Notes: generated from the letters alone by a model not told the origin. A DNA stretch of 7,499 nucleotides from Desulfobacteraceae bacterium (GCA_030642865.1 DAOWMW010000058.1:1-7499); one strand, 5' to 3'. Numbered from the stretch's first letter, positions 1-5,720 are shown. Numbers and translations are program-made.

Positions 1-843
1 AAATCTTGGGGCAAAATCGTCAATATTTAACCCCCTGCTGATCAGTTCATCAATATAACACATGGCAATACCAAAACCGTAGGCTACCTCCTGGGGAGCG
101 GTGATCCCCTGTTCCCGCATATCATACATATTAACCGTGGTGTGATACCATTGGGGCATATTTTTTGTGCAAAATTCCATTACATCACAGCCGAGTTTTA
201 TGGCTAAATCCAACGGGGATGCAGGCTTAAACCCACAAAAAGCTGTATGTATGGGATCATTCTGGATGGATCCCCGAAGGGTTGAAATATCATAGCCTGC
301 ATTTTCCGCTACAGCAATATACTGGGACATGGTTGCAGCACAAGCAGTGGTGGCAGCTATCATTGACCAGCTGATTTTATCTAAAGGGATATCTCCTGTT
401 AAAAATTCCATATCAGTAAGTGATGAAACATTAACCCCTGTCAGTCCGACCTCGTCACCGGCAAGGGGATGATCAGGATCAATTCCCAAAGCGCCGGTTA
501 TATCAAGAATTGTATTGAGGCCTGACCCCCCAGCCTCAACCAGATATTTCAAGCGTTCATATGTCTCCCTGGGAGTACCTATCCCTGCAATTTCACGCTT
601 TGTCCACAAACGGCCCCTGAACATGTTTGCATGAATTCCCCGTGTATAAGGATAAGTTCCCGCATCCTGAACTTTTTTCTTATAATGGTCTTTGGGCAAA
701 TCCTCAGGTGTATATATTGCGTTAACATCATATCCTGACCATGTTTTAAAACTGGAGGGTTTTTCGTAATAGGCCTTGATACAATTATCCCAATCAGTTT
801 CTTCGGATAATTCAGCATCGGTTTTATTATCTTGTCTGTCCAT
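1..843 (-). CDS. Methylmalonyl-CoA-mutase-family protein, divergent, N-terminal part (runs off left edge)
   Basis: The ATG at 843-841 opens an uninterrupted frame of 281 codons to the window edge, with an AAAAGG ribosome site 6 nt upstream. The protein matches the substrate-binding TIM-barrel half of adenosylcobalamin-dependent acyl-CoA mutases: YPYTRGI (64-70), RGRLW (76-80), the ITGALGIDPDHP stretch (115-126), DIPLDKIS (151-158), GSIQND (191-196) and the terminal DDFAPRF (275-281). The family moves a carbonyl-CoA group between adjacent carbons by radical chemistry in the cytoplasm. The cobalamin-binding DxHxxG domain would lie beyond the window or in another gene. Aligned by motif to Propionibacterium methylmalonyl-CoA mutase, Tyr89 becomes Ile85, Arg207 (carboxylate contact) becomes Gly204 and His244 becomes Asp241, while Gln197 is kept as Gln194. 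Methylmalonyl-CoA is therefore probably not the substrate. The family call is firm; the substrate is unknown. It lies 193 bp downstream of ispF on the same strand, separated by a repeat. Confidence 0.88.
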   Translation of the reverse strand, partial: MDRQDNKTDAELSEETDWDNCIKAYYEKPSSFKTWSGYDVNAIYTPEDLPKDHYKKKVQDAGTYPYTRGIHANMFRGRLWTKREIAGIGTPRETYERLKYLVEAGGSGLNTILDITGALGIDPDHPLAGDEVGLTGVNVSSLTDMEFLTGDIPLDKISWSMIAATTACAATMSQYIAVAENAGYDISTLRGSIQNDPIHTAFCGFKPASPLDLAIKLGCDVMEFCTKNMPQWYHTTVNMYDMREQGITAPQEVAYGFGIAMCYIDELISRGLNIDDFAPRF

Positions 844-849
844 TTTTTT

Positions 850-855
850 CCTTTT
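850..855 (-). promoter_or_regulatory. Ribosome binding site of the mutase gene
   Basis: On the minus strand AAAAGG precedes six A residues and then the ATG at 843. Its position supports that start codon for the mutase gene. Confidence 0.6.
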
Positions 856-870
856 CTGTATAAAAATTTA

Positions 871-886
871 AGTAAATTTGTTTACT
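871..886. promoter_or_regulatory. Possible operator: 6-bp perfect inverted repeat upstream of the mutase gene
   Basis: AGTAAA and TTTACT flank a 4-bp spacer, 27 nt upstream of the mutase ATG. A weak -10-like TATACA lies between it and the start. The size and position suit a dimeric repressor, but so short an AT-rich palindrome can arise by chance. It lies between the gene and the 157-bp element, so the mutase could have its own promoter here. Confidence 0.25.
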
Positions 887-910
887 CTGCCTGATTTGGA
901 AGAGCCCTTA

Positions 911-1067
911 GGGTTCGCTCAAAAATAAATTGGCAATTTTAAGTGTTGAGGTGCCTGCCTGACAAGGCGCGAAAGCGTAGGAATATCAAGATATTTATAC
1001 GTTTTCGTAACGCAGTCAGGCAGGATGGATCGACGCTTAAAATGTTAAGTTGTTTTTGAGCGGGCCC
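911..1067 (-). repeat. 157-bp imperfect palindromic element, copy 1 (MITE-like)
   Basis: The two halves are near reverse complements. The outer ends read GGGTTCGCTC and, on the other strand, GGGCCCGCTC; an AATTTTAAG/CATTTTAAG block follows and then a central stem CGAAAGCGTA (970-979) with TACGTTTTCG (998-1007). A second copy of exactly the same length lies at 6483-6639 in opposite orientation, about 84% identical by hand alignment. TTA flanks both ends of each copy, either as a short target duplication or as part of the element. It encodes no protein of its own, so it looks like a non-autonomous mobile or palindromic intergenic element. It fills most of the ispF-mutase gap and runs into the 3' end of ispF. 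The strand given is arbitrary, chosen to show that the copies are inverted. Confidence 0.85.
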
Positions 1068-1531
1068 TTAATTAAAACAGCGGCCATGGCGCCAATGCCG
1101 TCACCATTTCCCACGGGGCCAAGTCCTTCCATGGTGGTGGCCTTGACATTAACAAAGTCGGGATCAATTCCAAGTACCCTGGCCATATTATTTTCCATTT
1201 TTTTTTTATAAGAGTATAATTTAGGTTTTTCAGCAAATATTGTGGAATCTATATTAATAACATAAAAACCTTTGTCCTTAACCAGTTTATATGTATGGGA
1301 AAGAAGCTTTACCCCCTGCATATCCTTAAACCTGTCATCAGTGTCAGGAAAATGGAGTCCGATATCTCCCAGCCCGGAAGCGCCCAGGAGCGCATCACAA
1401 ACAGCGTGGATAAGTACGTCAGCGTCGGAATGGCCGAGTAAACCTTTTTCACAGGGTATTGTTACTCCGCCTAAAACAAGTTTCCGCCCATGGACTAATC
1501 TATGTATATCATATCCGATGCCGGTTCGCAT
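1037..1531 (-). CDS. ispF: 2-C-methyl-D-erythritol 2,4-cyclodiphosphate synthase
   Basis: IspF makes MEcPP from CDP-methylerythritol 2-phosphate, releasing CMP, in the non-mevalonate isoprenoid pathway; it is a cytoplasmic trimer with a zinc ion in each active site. The zinc ligands Asp8, His10 and His42 are present (GYDIH 6-10; IHAVCDALLGA 41-51), as are HSDADV (34-39), LGDIGLHFPDTD (54-65) and NVKATTMEGLG (128-138). The family usually ends near residue 157-159 shortly after a LLIK-like strand. Here that strand is VLIK (152-155), and the remaining nine residues (GPLKNNLTF) plus the stop are encoded by the end of the 157-bp palindrome. The enzyme core is intact and the tail is probably tolerated. 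No good Shine-Dalgarno precedes the ATG at 1531; the upstream stretch is very AT-rich. The usual partner ispD is not in the window. Confidence 0.96.
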   Translation of the reverse strand: MRTGIGYDIHRLVHGRKLVLGGVTIPCEKGLLGHSDADVLIHAVCDALLGASGLGDIGLHFPDTDDRFKDMQGVKLLSHTYKLVKDKGFYVINIDSTIFAEKPKLYSYKKKMENNMARVLGIDPDFVNVKATTMEGLGPVGNGDGIGAMAAVLIKGPLKNNLTF

Positions 1532-1825
1532 AATAATTTAATGTAAAAAAATTTTTTTGAAATTATTTTCTTCTTGAATTAATGTGATAATAATTGTAAT
1601 TATTCAAACATTATGATTGCAGTCGTGCTTTAAGATTGGGGATGAAATAAATTCACGCTCCTTAAGATGTGATTCGCTTCAAACAGTTTTAAACTGCTTG
1701 AACCTGTTTGTATCATTTACCATGTTTTTGCCAAAATACCCACATTTATTCAGTCGTGCCCGGTTAAGATTTTGCAGAGTTAGCTATTAGCAAAAATGAT
1801 AACAGGATGTTTGCTATAGAATTCC

Positions 1826-1909
1826 AGATAATAAATTTTACTGCGTTATCGGTCGCTGGAGTATTACAATACGTCTTCCTCCCTCTGGCCAAAGTGAAAT
1901 GTATTATCT
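1826..1909. repeat. 84-bp imperfect palindrome
   Basis: The left end AGATAATAAATTT mirrors the right end, which on the other strand reads AGATAATACATTT. Further in, ACTGCG/ACTTTG and GGTCGCTGG/GGCCAGAGG pair only partly, and the centre is GTATTACAATAC (1861-1872), which folds on itself. It resembles the short palindromic intergenic elements common in Desulfobacterota genomes. No second copy is in this window, so its repeat nature is inferred. Confidence 0.6.
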
Positions 1910-1969
1910 AAAAATCTTCACCCACTGGGTGTTTTATTTCCTGCTGACGTAATACCTGGATTTTTCAAA

Positions 1970-2039
1970 GCAGGGGCGGATTCCATATCCGACCTGTACC
2001 TATCCATATCCGCAGGGCAGAAATGGATTCTGCCCCTGC
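1970..2039. repeat. 70-bp imperfect palindrome with GCAGGGGC ends, possible terminator
   Basis: GCAGGGGC (1970-1977) and GCCCCTGC (2032-2039) are exact complements, and the adjoining GGATTCCATAT/GAATCCATTT segments also pair. It is more GC-rich than its surroundings. It lies 213 bp past the leuA stop on the minus strand and 38 bp upstream of the small plus-strand ORF. It could stop leuA transcription, but no strong T-run follows, so a palindromic repeat is the better description. Confidence 0.55.
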
Positions 2040-2077
2040 AAACCGCACAGATCAAAATTAAGTGATAAATAAACGCC

Positions 2078-2260
2078 ATGGACAAAAAATTTAAAAAAAA
2101 TGATACAAAACATCTCTTTGATTTTGAGGCAGGCTACCTGGTGAAAAGCCCATGTAAAAAATGTAGCAACAGAGGCGCTTTCCCCAAGTGCCTGGATTCC
2201 TGCGAAATCATCAAAAAAATTCATTCAGCACTGGCTAATGTAATAAACTGTTCAAGATAA
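2078..2260 (+). CDS. Small cysteine-rich protein, function unknown (60 aa)
   Basis: The protein begins with a lysine-rich segment. A compact Cys cluster follows: Cys26, Cys29, Cys38 and Cys42 (C-x2-C-x8-C-x3-C), then a helical IIKKIHSALA stretch (44-53) and a late Cys58. The spacing suits a zinc or iron-sulfur knuckle. From memory, similar short SPCxxC...FPxC...C proteins occur in sulfate reducers, but I cannot name a family or function. There is no signal peptide or membrane segment. No clear ribosome site precedes the ATG. Its last nine bases overlap the end of leuA, with which it converges. The Cys pattern argues for a real gene; the missing Shine-Dalgarno argues for caution. Confidence 0.55.
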   Translation: MDKKFKKNDTKHLFDFEAGYLVKSPCKKCSNRGAFPKCLDSCEIIKKIHSALANVINCSR

Positions 2261-3784
2261 TAATTGTTTTGGTCGTTTTTTCAAATATTCAAGCCTGTTA
2301 AGTCCGTCAACATAAGCTTTGGCACTGGCTACAATTATGTCTGAATCAGCACCCCTTCCCAGGGCAATCAGGCCTCCATCCTTTAAACGGACAGTTACTT
2401 CTCCCTGCGCATCTGTACCACCTGTTAGGGCACTGATGGAAAATCTCAACAATTCAGCATCTGTATCAGCAAGTTTTGCAATGGTATTAAAAGCAGCATC
2501 AATGGGACCATTCCCGTAATGGGAGTCCTGTGTTTTTCTTCCGTTGATCTGCAGCTTTACACTGGCCATGGGAAAAACTGTGGTTCCACTGGTAACATGG
2601 AGATAGTCCAGACAAAAAACATCACTGGTCCTTAATATTCCTTCTGTAACAATAGATTCCAGATCTTCATCCTCTATATTTTTTTTCTTGTCAGCCAGGG
2701 TTTTAAATTTTTTAAAGACAATTTGTATTTCTTCCCGGGAAAGATCATACCCCATCTCTTTTAAATGAGCCTGGAGAGCATGTTTGCCAGAATGTTTACC
2801 GAGTACAAGGCTGTTACCCCCGAGGCCCACTGTTTCAGGTTTCATTATTTCATATGTTAATGGGTTTTTAAGGACACCATCCTGATGAATCCCTGCTTCA
2901 TGTGCAAATGCGTTGGCGCCAACAATTGCCTTATTCGGCTGTACCAGTATTCCTGTTATCATACTTACAAGCTTACTGGTGGGACATATTAGTTCAGTAT
3001 TAATGTTTGAGGTCAGGGGGAAAATATTCTGTTTTGTATGTATTGCCATGGCCACTTCTTCTAAAGATGTATTTCCTGCCCTTTCTCCTATGCCGTTTAT
3101 CGTCACCTCCACCTGCCTTGCTCCTGCCTTGATTGCAGCCAGGGTATTTGAAGTGGCAAGCCCAAGATCATTATGGCAATGAACGCTTAAAACAGCTTTG
3201 TCAATATTTGGGGTATGAGCCTGTACATATTTCAAGAGTTCTGTATATTCTTCCGGCACGACATATCCCACTGTATCAGGAAGATTTATTGTTGTTGCCC
3301 CGGCTTCTATGGCAGCTTCAAAAACCTTACACAAATAATCACGATCGCTCCTGGAACCATCTTCGGCCGAAAATTCAATATTATCGGTAAATCCCTTTGC
3401 ATATTTTACAGCCTCGATTATATCCTGTAAAATTTGTTCCCTTGTGGATAGAAGTTTATGAGTAATATGAAGATCAGATGTGGCAACAAAAATATGTATC
3501 CTCGGCTTTACAGCATGTTTGACAGCTTCCCATGCAAGGTCGATGTCCTCTTTTGCAGTACGTGTTAATGCTGCTATCTCAGTCTTTTTAAGTTTAGCGG
3601 CTATTGCAGAGACCGCCTCCGAATCTCCTTCTGATGCTGCAGGAAAACCTGCCTCTATAACATCAACTCCGAGTTTTTCCAGTTGTACCGCAATTCTGAG
3701 TTTTTCAGCAGTATTCATGCTGGCCCCGGGTGACTGCTCACCATCTCTTAAAGTTGTATCAAAAAAAATTAATCTGTCCTTCAT
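2252..3784 (-). CDS. leuA: 2-isopropylmalate synthase
   Basis: LeuA condenses acetyl-CoA with 2-ketoisovalerate, the committed step of leucine synthesis, in the cytoplasm. The 510 residues match the full-length bacterial form. The catalytic TIM barrel shows FFDTTLRDGEQSPG (7-20, with Arg13 and Asp14), the metal-binding HCHNDLGLA (202-210), GIGERAGNTSLEEV (231-244) and FAHEAGIHQDG (293-303). The C-terminal LeuA dimer domain (about 390-500) carries the leucine feedback site and includes HVTSGT (396-401) and GNGPIDAAF (424-432). No residue looks damaged. The ATG at 3784 has no usable Shine-Dalgarno; instead it overlaps by ATGA the stop of a 28-codon ORF that begins on the ilvC stop, so coupled translation is plausible. 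Homocitrate or citramalate synthase are the related alternatives, but length and motifs favour LeuA. Confidence 0.96.
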   Translation of the reverse strand: MKDRLIFFDTTLRDGEQSPGASMNTAEKLRIAVQLEKLGVDVIEAGFPAASEGDSEAVSAIAAKLKKTEIAALTRTAKEDIDLAWEAVKHAVKPRIHIFVATSDLHITHKLLSTREQILQDIIEAVKYAKGFTDNIEFSAEDGSRSDRDYLCKVFEAAIEAGATTINLPDTVGYVVPEEYTELLKYVQAHTPNIDKAVLSVHCHNDLGLATSNTLAAIKAGARQVEVTINGIGERAGNTSLEEVAMAIHTKQNIFPLTSNINTELICPTSKLVSMITGILVQPNKAIVGANAFAHEAGIHQDGVLKNPLTYEIMKPETVGLGGNSLVLGKHSGKHALQAHLKEMGYDLSREEIQIVFKKFKTLADKKKNIEDEDLESIVTEGILRTSDVFCLDYLHVTSGTTVFPMASVKLQINGRKTQDSHYGNGPIDAAFNTIAKLADTDAELLRFSISALTGGTDAQGEVTVRLKDGGLIALGRGADSDIIVASAKAYVDGLNRLEYLKKRPKQLLS

Positions 3785-3867
3785 TTATAAAATCTACGCC
3801 CCAATCCGGATGCCCCGGATTTTTCAATTAATAAATAGTAGCTTCCAATCCTTAATTCATAATTCAT
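3781..3867 (-). CDS. Possible 28-aa linker or leader ORF between ilvC and leuA
   Basis: Its ATG (3867-3865) shares one base with the ilvC stop (TGATG), and its TGA (3783-3781) overlaps the leuA start (ATGA). It therefore bridges the gap with no untranslated spacer. Six of 28 residues are Leu or Ile, including a Leu-Leu-Ile run at 12-14. A hairpin AATCCGG/CCGGATT lies in its second half. The peptide resembles nothing I know. Its likely role, if any, is to carry ribosomes from ilvC into leuA, which lacks a ribosome site. A chance open frame cannot be excluded in a sequence this short. Confidence 0.35.
   Translation of the reverse strand: MNYELRIGSYYLLIEKSGASGLGRRFYK
3796..3814. repeat. Small hairpin in the ilvC-leuA gap
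   Basis: AATCCGG and CCGGATT pair around a 5-nt loop. In the direction of leuA transcription no T-run follows, so it is not a terminator for ilvC. It may shape the mRNA just ahead of the leuA start, which lies 12 nt downstream. Confidence 0.4.
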
Positions 3868-4928
3868 CAGCTCTTTTTTTGTTTACGATTTTCCGGCCTT
3901 AGCGCACGAACAGCAGCACCAGCCTGCCACATTTCAGAATTTTTAATTTCATCTAATTCTTTTGTAAGTTTTTCCAGATAATCCGGCGCACTGTTTGCTT
4001 CCAGGACTATTTTTGTCTCCTGTCCACTTTTAACACTATTATACAGGTCTTCAAAAACAGGAGCCACAGCATCTCTGAATTTTGGAGCCCAGTCCAAAGC
4101 TCCCCTTTGAGCTGTGGTACTGCAGTTCGCAAACATCCAGTCCATTCCATTTTCCCCCACAAGGCGTATCAGACTTTGTGTAAATTCTTCAACTGTTTCA
4201 TTAAAAGCCTCGCTTGGAGAATGGCCGTTTTTTCTTAAAACATTATATTGAGCTTCCATGGTTCCTGCGATGCATCCCATTAAAACTCCCCGCTCTCCTG
4301 TGAGATCGCTGTAAACTTCATCTTCGAAAGTCGTTTGAAAAAGGTATCCTGATCCTATGGCAATTCCCAGGGCAAGGGTCCTTTCCTTTGCTTTTCCTGT
4401 AAAGTCCTGGTAAACGGCAAAACTGGAATTAATACCGCTCCCATCCAGAAAATTTCTTCGCACATTTGTTCCTGAACCCTTTGGTGCCACCAGGATAACA
4501 TCAACAAAGTCAGGAGGAATAACATTTGTCTGTTCTTTGTAAACAATGGAAAAACCGTGGGAAAAATAAAGGGCATCACCTTTATTAAGACATTTTTTAA
4601 CTGCAGGCCATGCAGCAGCCTGGCCTGCATCTGAAAGAAGCATCTGGATAATTGTTCCCTGTTTTGCTGCCTCTTCTATGGGGAAAAGGGTTTTCCCTGG
4701 GACAAAACCATCAGATATGGCTTTATCCCAGTAAGTCTCTCCTTCACGCTGGCCTATGATCACGTTAAATCCGTTATCTTTAAGATTCAGAGCCTGAGCA
4801 GGTCCCTGGACACCATAGCCGAGAATAACAATGGTCTCATCTTTTAGCACCTCCCTGGCCTTTTCAATGGAAAATTCCTCGGAAGTAACAACCTCTTCCA
4901 TTACACCGCCAAAATCGATATCACCCAT
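3867..4928 (-). CDS. ilvC: Ketol-acid reductoisomerase, fungal/Bacteroidetes-like class I
   Basis: IlvC converts 2-acetolactate (or acetohydroxybutyrate) to the dihydroxy acid with NAD(P)H and Mg2+. I start it at ATG 4928 (353 aa) because AAGGTGG sits 5 nt upstream; a GTG three codons earlier lies inside that ribosome site. The Rossmann motif is GYGVQGPAQALNL (37-49), with Pro where most bacteria have His. Catalytic residues are in place: His124, Lys150 (APKGSG), Asp208 and Glu212 (DLTGERG), Glu244 and Glu248, and Ser270 (CSTT). Several stretches read like yeast Ilv5, notably YFSHGFS (121-127), GHSPSEAFNETVEE (235-248) and RALRPEN (341-347), rather than like ordinary proteobacterial IlvC. Length excludes the two-knot class II enzyme of E. 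coli. It lies 105 bp downstream of ilvN. Confidence 0.96.
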   Translation of the reverse strand: MGDIDFGGVMEEVVTSEEFSIEKAREVLKDETIVILGYGVQGPAQALNLKDNGFNVIIGQREGETYWDKAISDGFVPGKTLFPIEEAAKQGTIIQMLLSDAGQAAAWPAVKKCLNKGDALYFSHGFSIVYKEQTNVIPPDFVDVILVAPKGSGTNVRRNFLDGSGINSSFAVYQDFTGKAKERTLALGIAIGSGYLFQTTFEDEVYSDLTGERGVLMGCIAGTMEAQYNVLRKNGHSPSEAFNETVEEFTQSLIRLVGENGMDWMFANCSTTAQRGALDWAPKFRDAVAPVFEDLYNSVKSGQETKIVLEANSAPDYLEKLTKELDEIKNSEMWQAGAAVRALRPENRKQKKS

Positions 4929-4933
4929 AATAT

Positions 4934-4940
4934 CCACCTT
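4934..4940 (-). promoter_or_regulatory. Ribosome binding site deciding the ilvC start
   Basis: The minus strand reads AAGGTGG, five bases before the ATG at 4928. The upstream in-frame GTG at 4937-4935 overlaps this site, so it is unlikely to be the start. Confidence 0.75.
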
Positions 4941-5033
4941 TTTTATTTTTAAATAATTTTTAGTAATTTACAGTCTGTTCTTTTTCAATACTCACAACTC
5001 AACTCTCACCCGAAATAAAACCAGGCCTGTCTT

Positions 5034-5522
5034 TTATTTTAATTCCCGGGACAAGGCCACCATTCCTGTTTTCGCAATCTCCATAATTCCCATTGGCCTT
5101 AAGAGGGTTAACAGCGCAAATATTTTACCTTCATTACCAGTTACCTCCACTGTATAATGCTCAAAGCCCACATCAACAATTTTGCATCTGAAAATATCGA
5201 TTATTCTTAAAATCTCTGCTCTGGTATCAGGTTTGGCATGGACCTTTATTAAAGCCATCTCCCTGTGGACAGTTTTAACATCTGTGAGGTTGTAAACATT
5301 TATTACATTAATAAGTTTATGGAGCTGTTTTTCGATCTGCTCCACAACAGATTCAGCAGCTTTTGTAATAATGGTAATCCTCGATATCTCCAGATCCATG
5401 GTTTCGGCAACGCAAAGGCTTTCAATGTTAAACCCTCTGCCGCTGAACAGACCTATGACTCGTGACAAAACGCCAGGCCGGTTATCCACAAGAATTGAAA
5501 GAGTATGTTTTTTTATTGTCAT
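5034..5522 (-). CDS. ilvN: Acetolactate synthase small (regulatory) subunit
   Basis: This subunit activates the catalytic IlvB subunit and confers valine feedback inhibition on the first common step of branched-chain synthesis. At 162 residues it has the usual length. The N-terminal ACT domain (about 5-77) holds VDNRPGVLSRVIGLFSGRGFN (12-32), in which Asn14, Gly17 and Asn32 match the valine-contact positions of E. coli IlvH. The ALS small-subunit C-terminal domain (about 82-160) contains DVGFEHYTVEVTG (117-129). AGGA about 8 nt upstream supports the ATG at 5522. The ilvB gene, which normally precedes it, is not present; the next upstream feature is a large palindrome and then a divergent gene. 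IlvB must be encoded elsewhere. The symbol ilvH would be equally acceptable. Confidence 0.95.
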   Translation of the reverse strand: MTIKKHTLSILVDNRPGVLSRVIGLFSGRGFNIESLCVAETMDLEISRITIITKAAESVVEQIEKQLHKLINVINVYNLTDVKTVHREMALIKVHAKPDTRAEILRIIDIFRCKIVDVGFEHYTVEVTGNEGKIFALLTLLRPMGIMEIAKTGMVALSRELK

Positions 5523-5554
5523 AACAGTTTCCTAAGGTTAGGATCGTGAATTTT

Positions 5555-5720
5555 ATTAATTACCTATAATTACTTGTTCTTGTGCCCGTCTTCCGTGTTG
5601 CATCAATGGCCAAAATTGCGTAGGGGCATCCCCCTGTGGGTGCCCAAAATGCTCCGAGTATGCAATCCTTGATGCGCCTTGAAGACGACCACAAGCCCGG
5701 CGTAATTAAGGGTAATTTAT
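5555..5720. repeat. ~166-bp imperfect palindrome between ilvN and the DUF4125-like gene
   Basis: The ends read TAATTACC...TAATTAC on the left and, from the other strand, AAATTACCCTTAATTAC on the right. Inside, CTTGTGCCCGTCTTC mirrors CTTGTGGTCGTCTTC, then GCATCAA, and the centre is GGGCATCCCC/GGGTGCCC (about 5623-5645). It shares no clear sequence with the 157-bp element but has a similar size and a full-length hairpin shape. It occupies nearly the whole divergent promoter region, so the ilvN and DUF4125-like promoters lie within it or at its edges. It is probably a dispersed MITE-like or intergenic palindrome; no second full copy is in the window. Confidence 0.72.

Larger units (their letters stand above)
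1532..2077. other. Long intergenic region upstream of ispF, rich in repeats
   Basis: No convincing gene lies here. It holds a 20-bp sequence shared, inverted, with the DUF4125-like gene's upstream region (1634-1653), a direct repeat CAGTCGTGC at 1620-1628 and 1751-1759 followed in both cases by TTAAGATT, and a small hairpin with CAAACAG/CTGTTTG arms (1680-1686, 1704-1710). Two larger palindromes follow at 1826-1909 and 1970-2039. The ispF promoter must lie here unless leuA transcripts read through, but I cannot point to convincing -35/-10 boxes. Confidence 0.6.

Noticed and set aside
579..818. 79-aa minus-strand open frame within the mutase gene
   Set aside because: It lies in another frame of the clearly coding mutase sequence and shows no family resemblance.
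2000..2224. 74-aa minus-strand open frame antisense to the small Cys-rich ORF
   Set aside because: It has no recognisable motif, runs through the palindrome and is the mirror of an ORF with a better protein pattern.
2913..3902. Several plus-strand open frames opposite leuA
   Set aside because: All are antisense shadows of leuA, with low-complexity or unfamiliar translations.
4926..4937. GTG start for ilvC at 4937
   Set aside because: The GTG overlaps the AAGGTGG ribosome site that serves the ATG at 4928.
5014..5024. Short palindrome CAGGCCTG after ilvN as a terminator
   Set aside because: It is eight bases with no loop, and the following T-run is broken; too weak to call.
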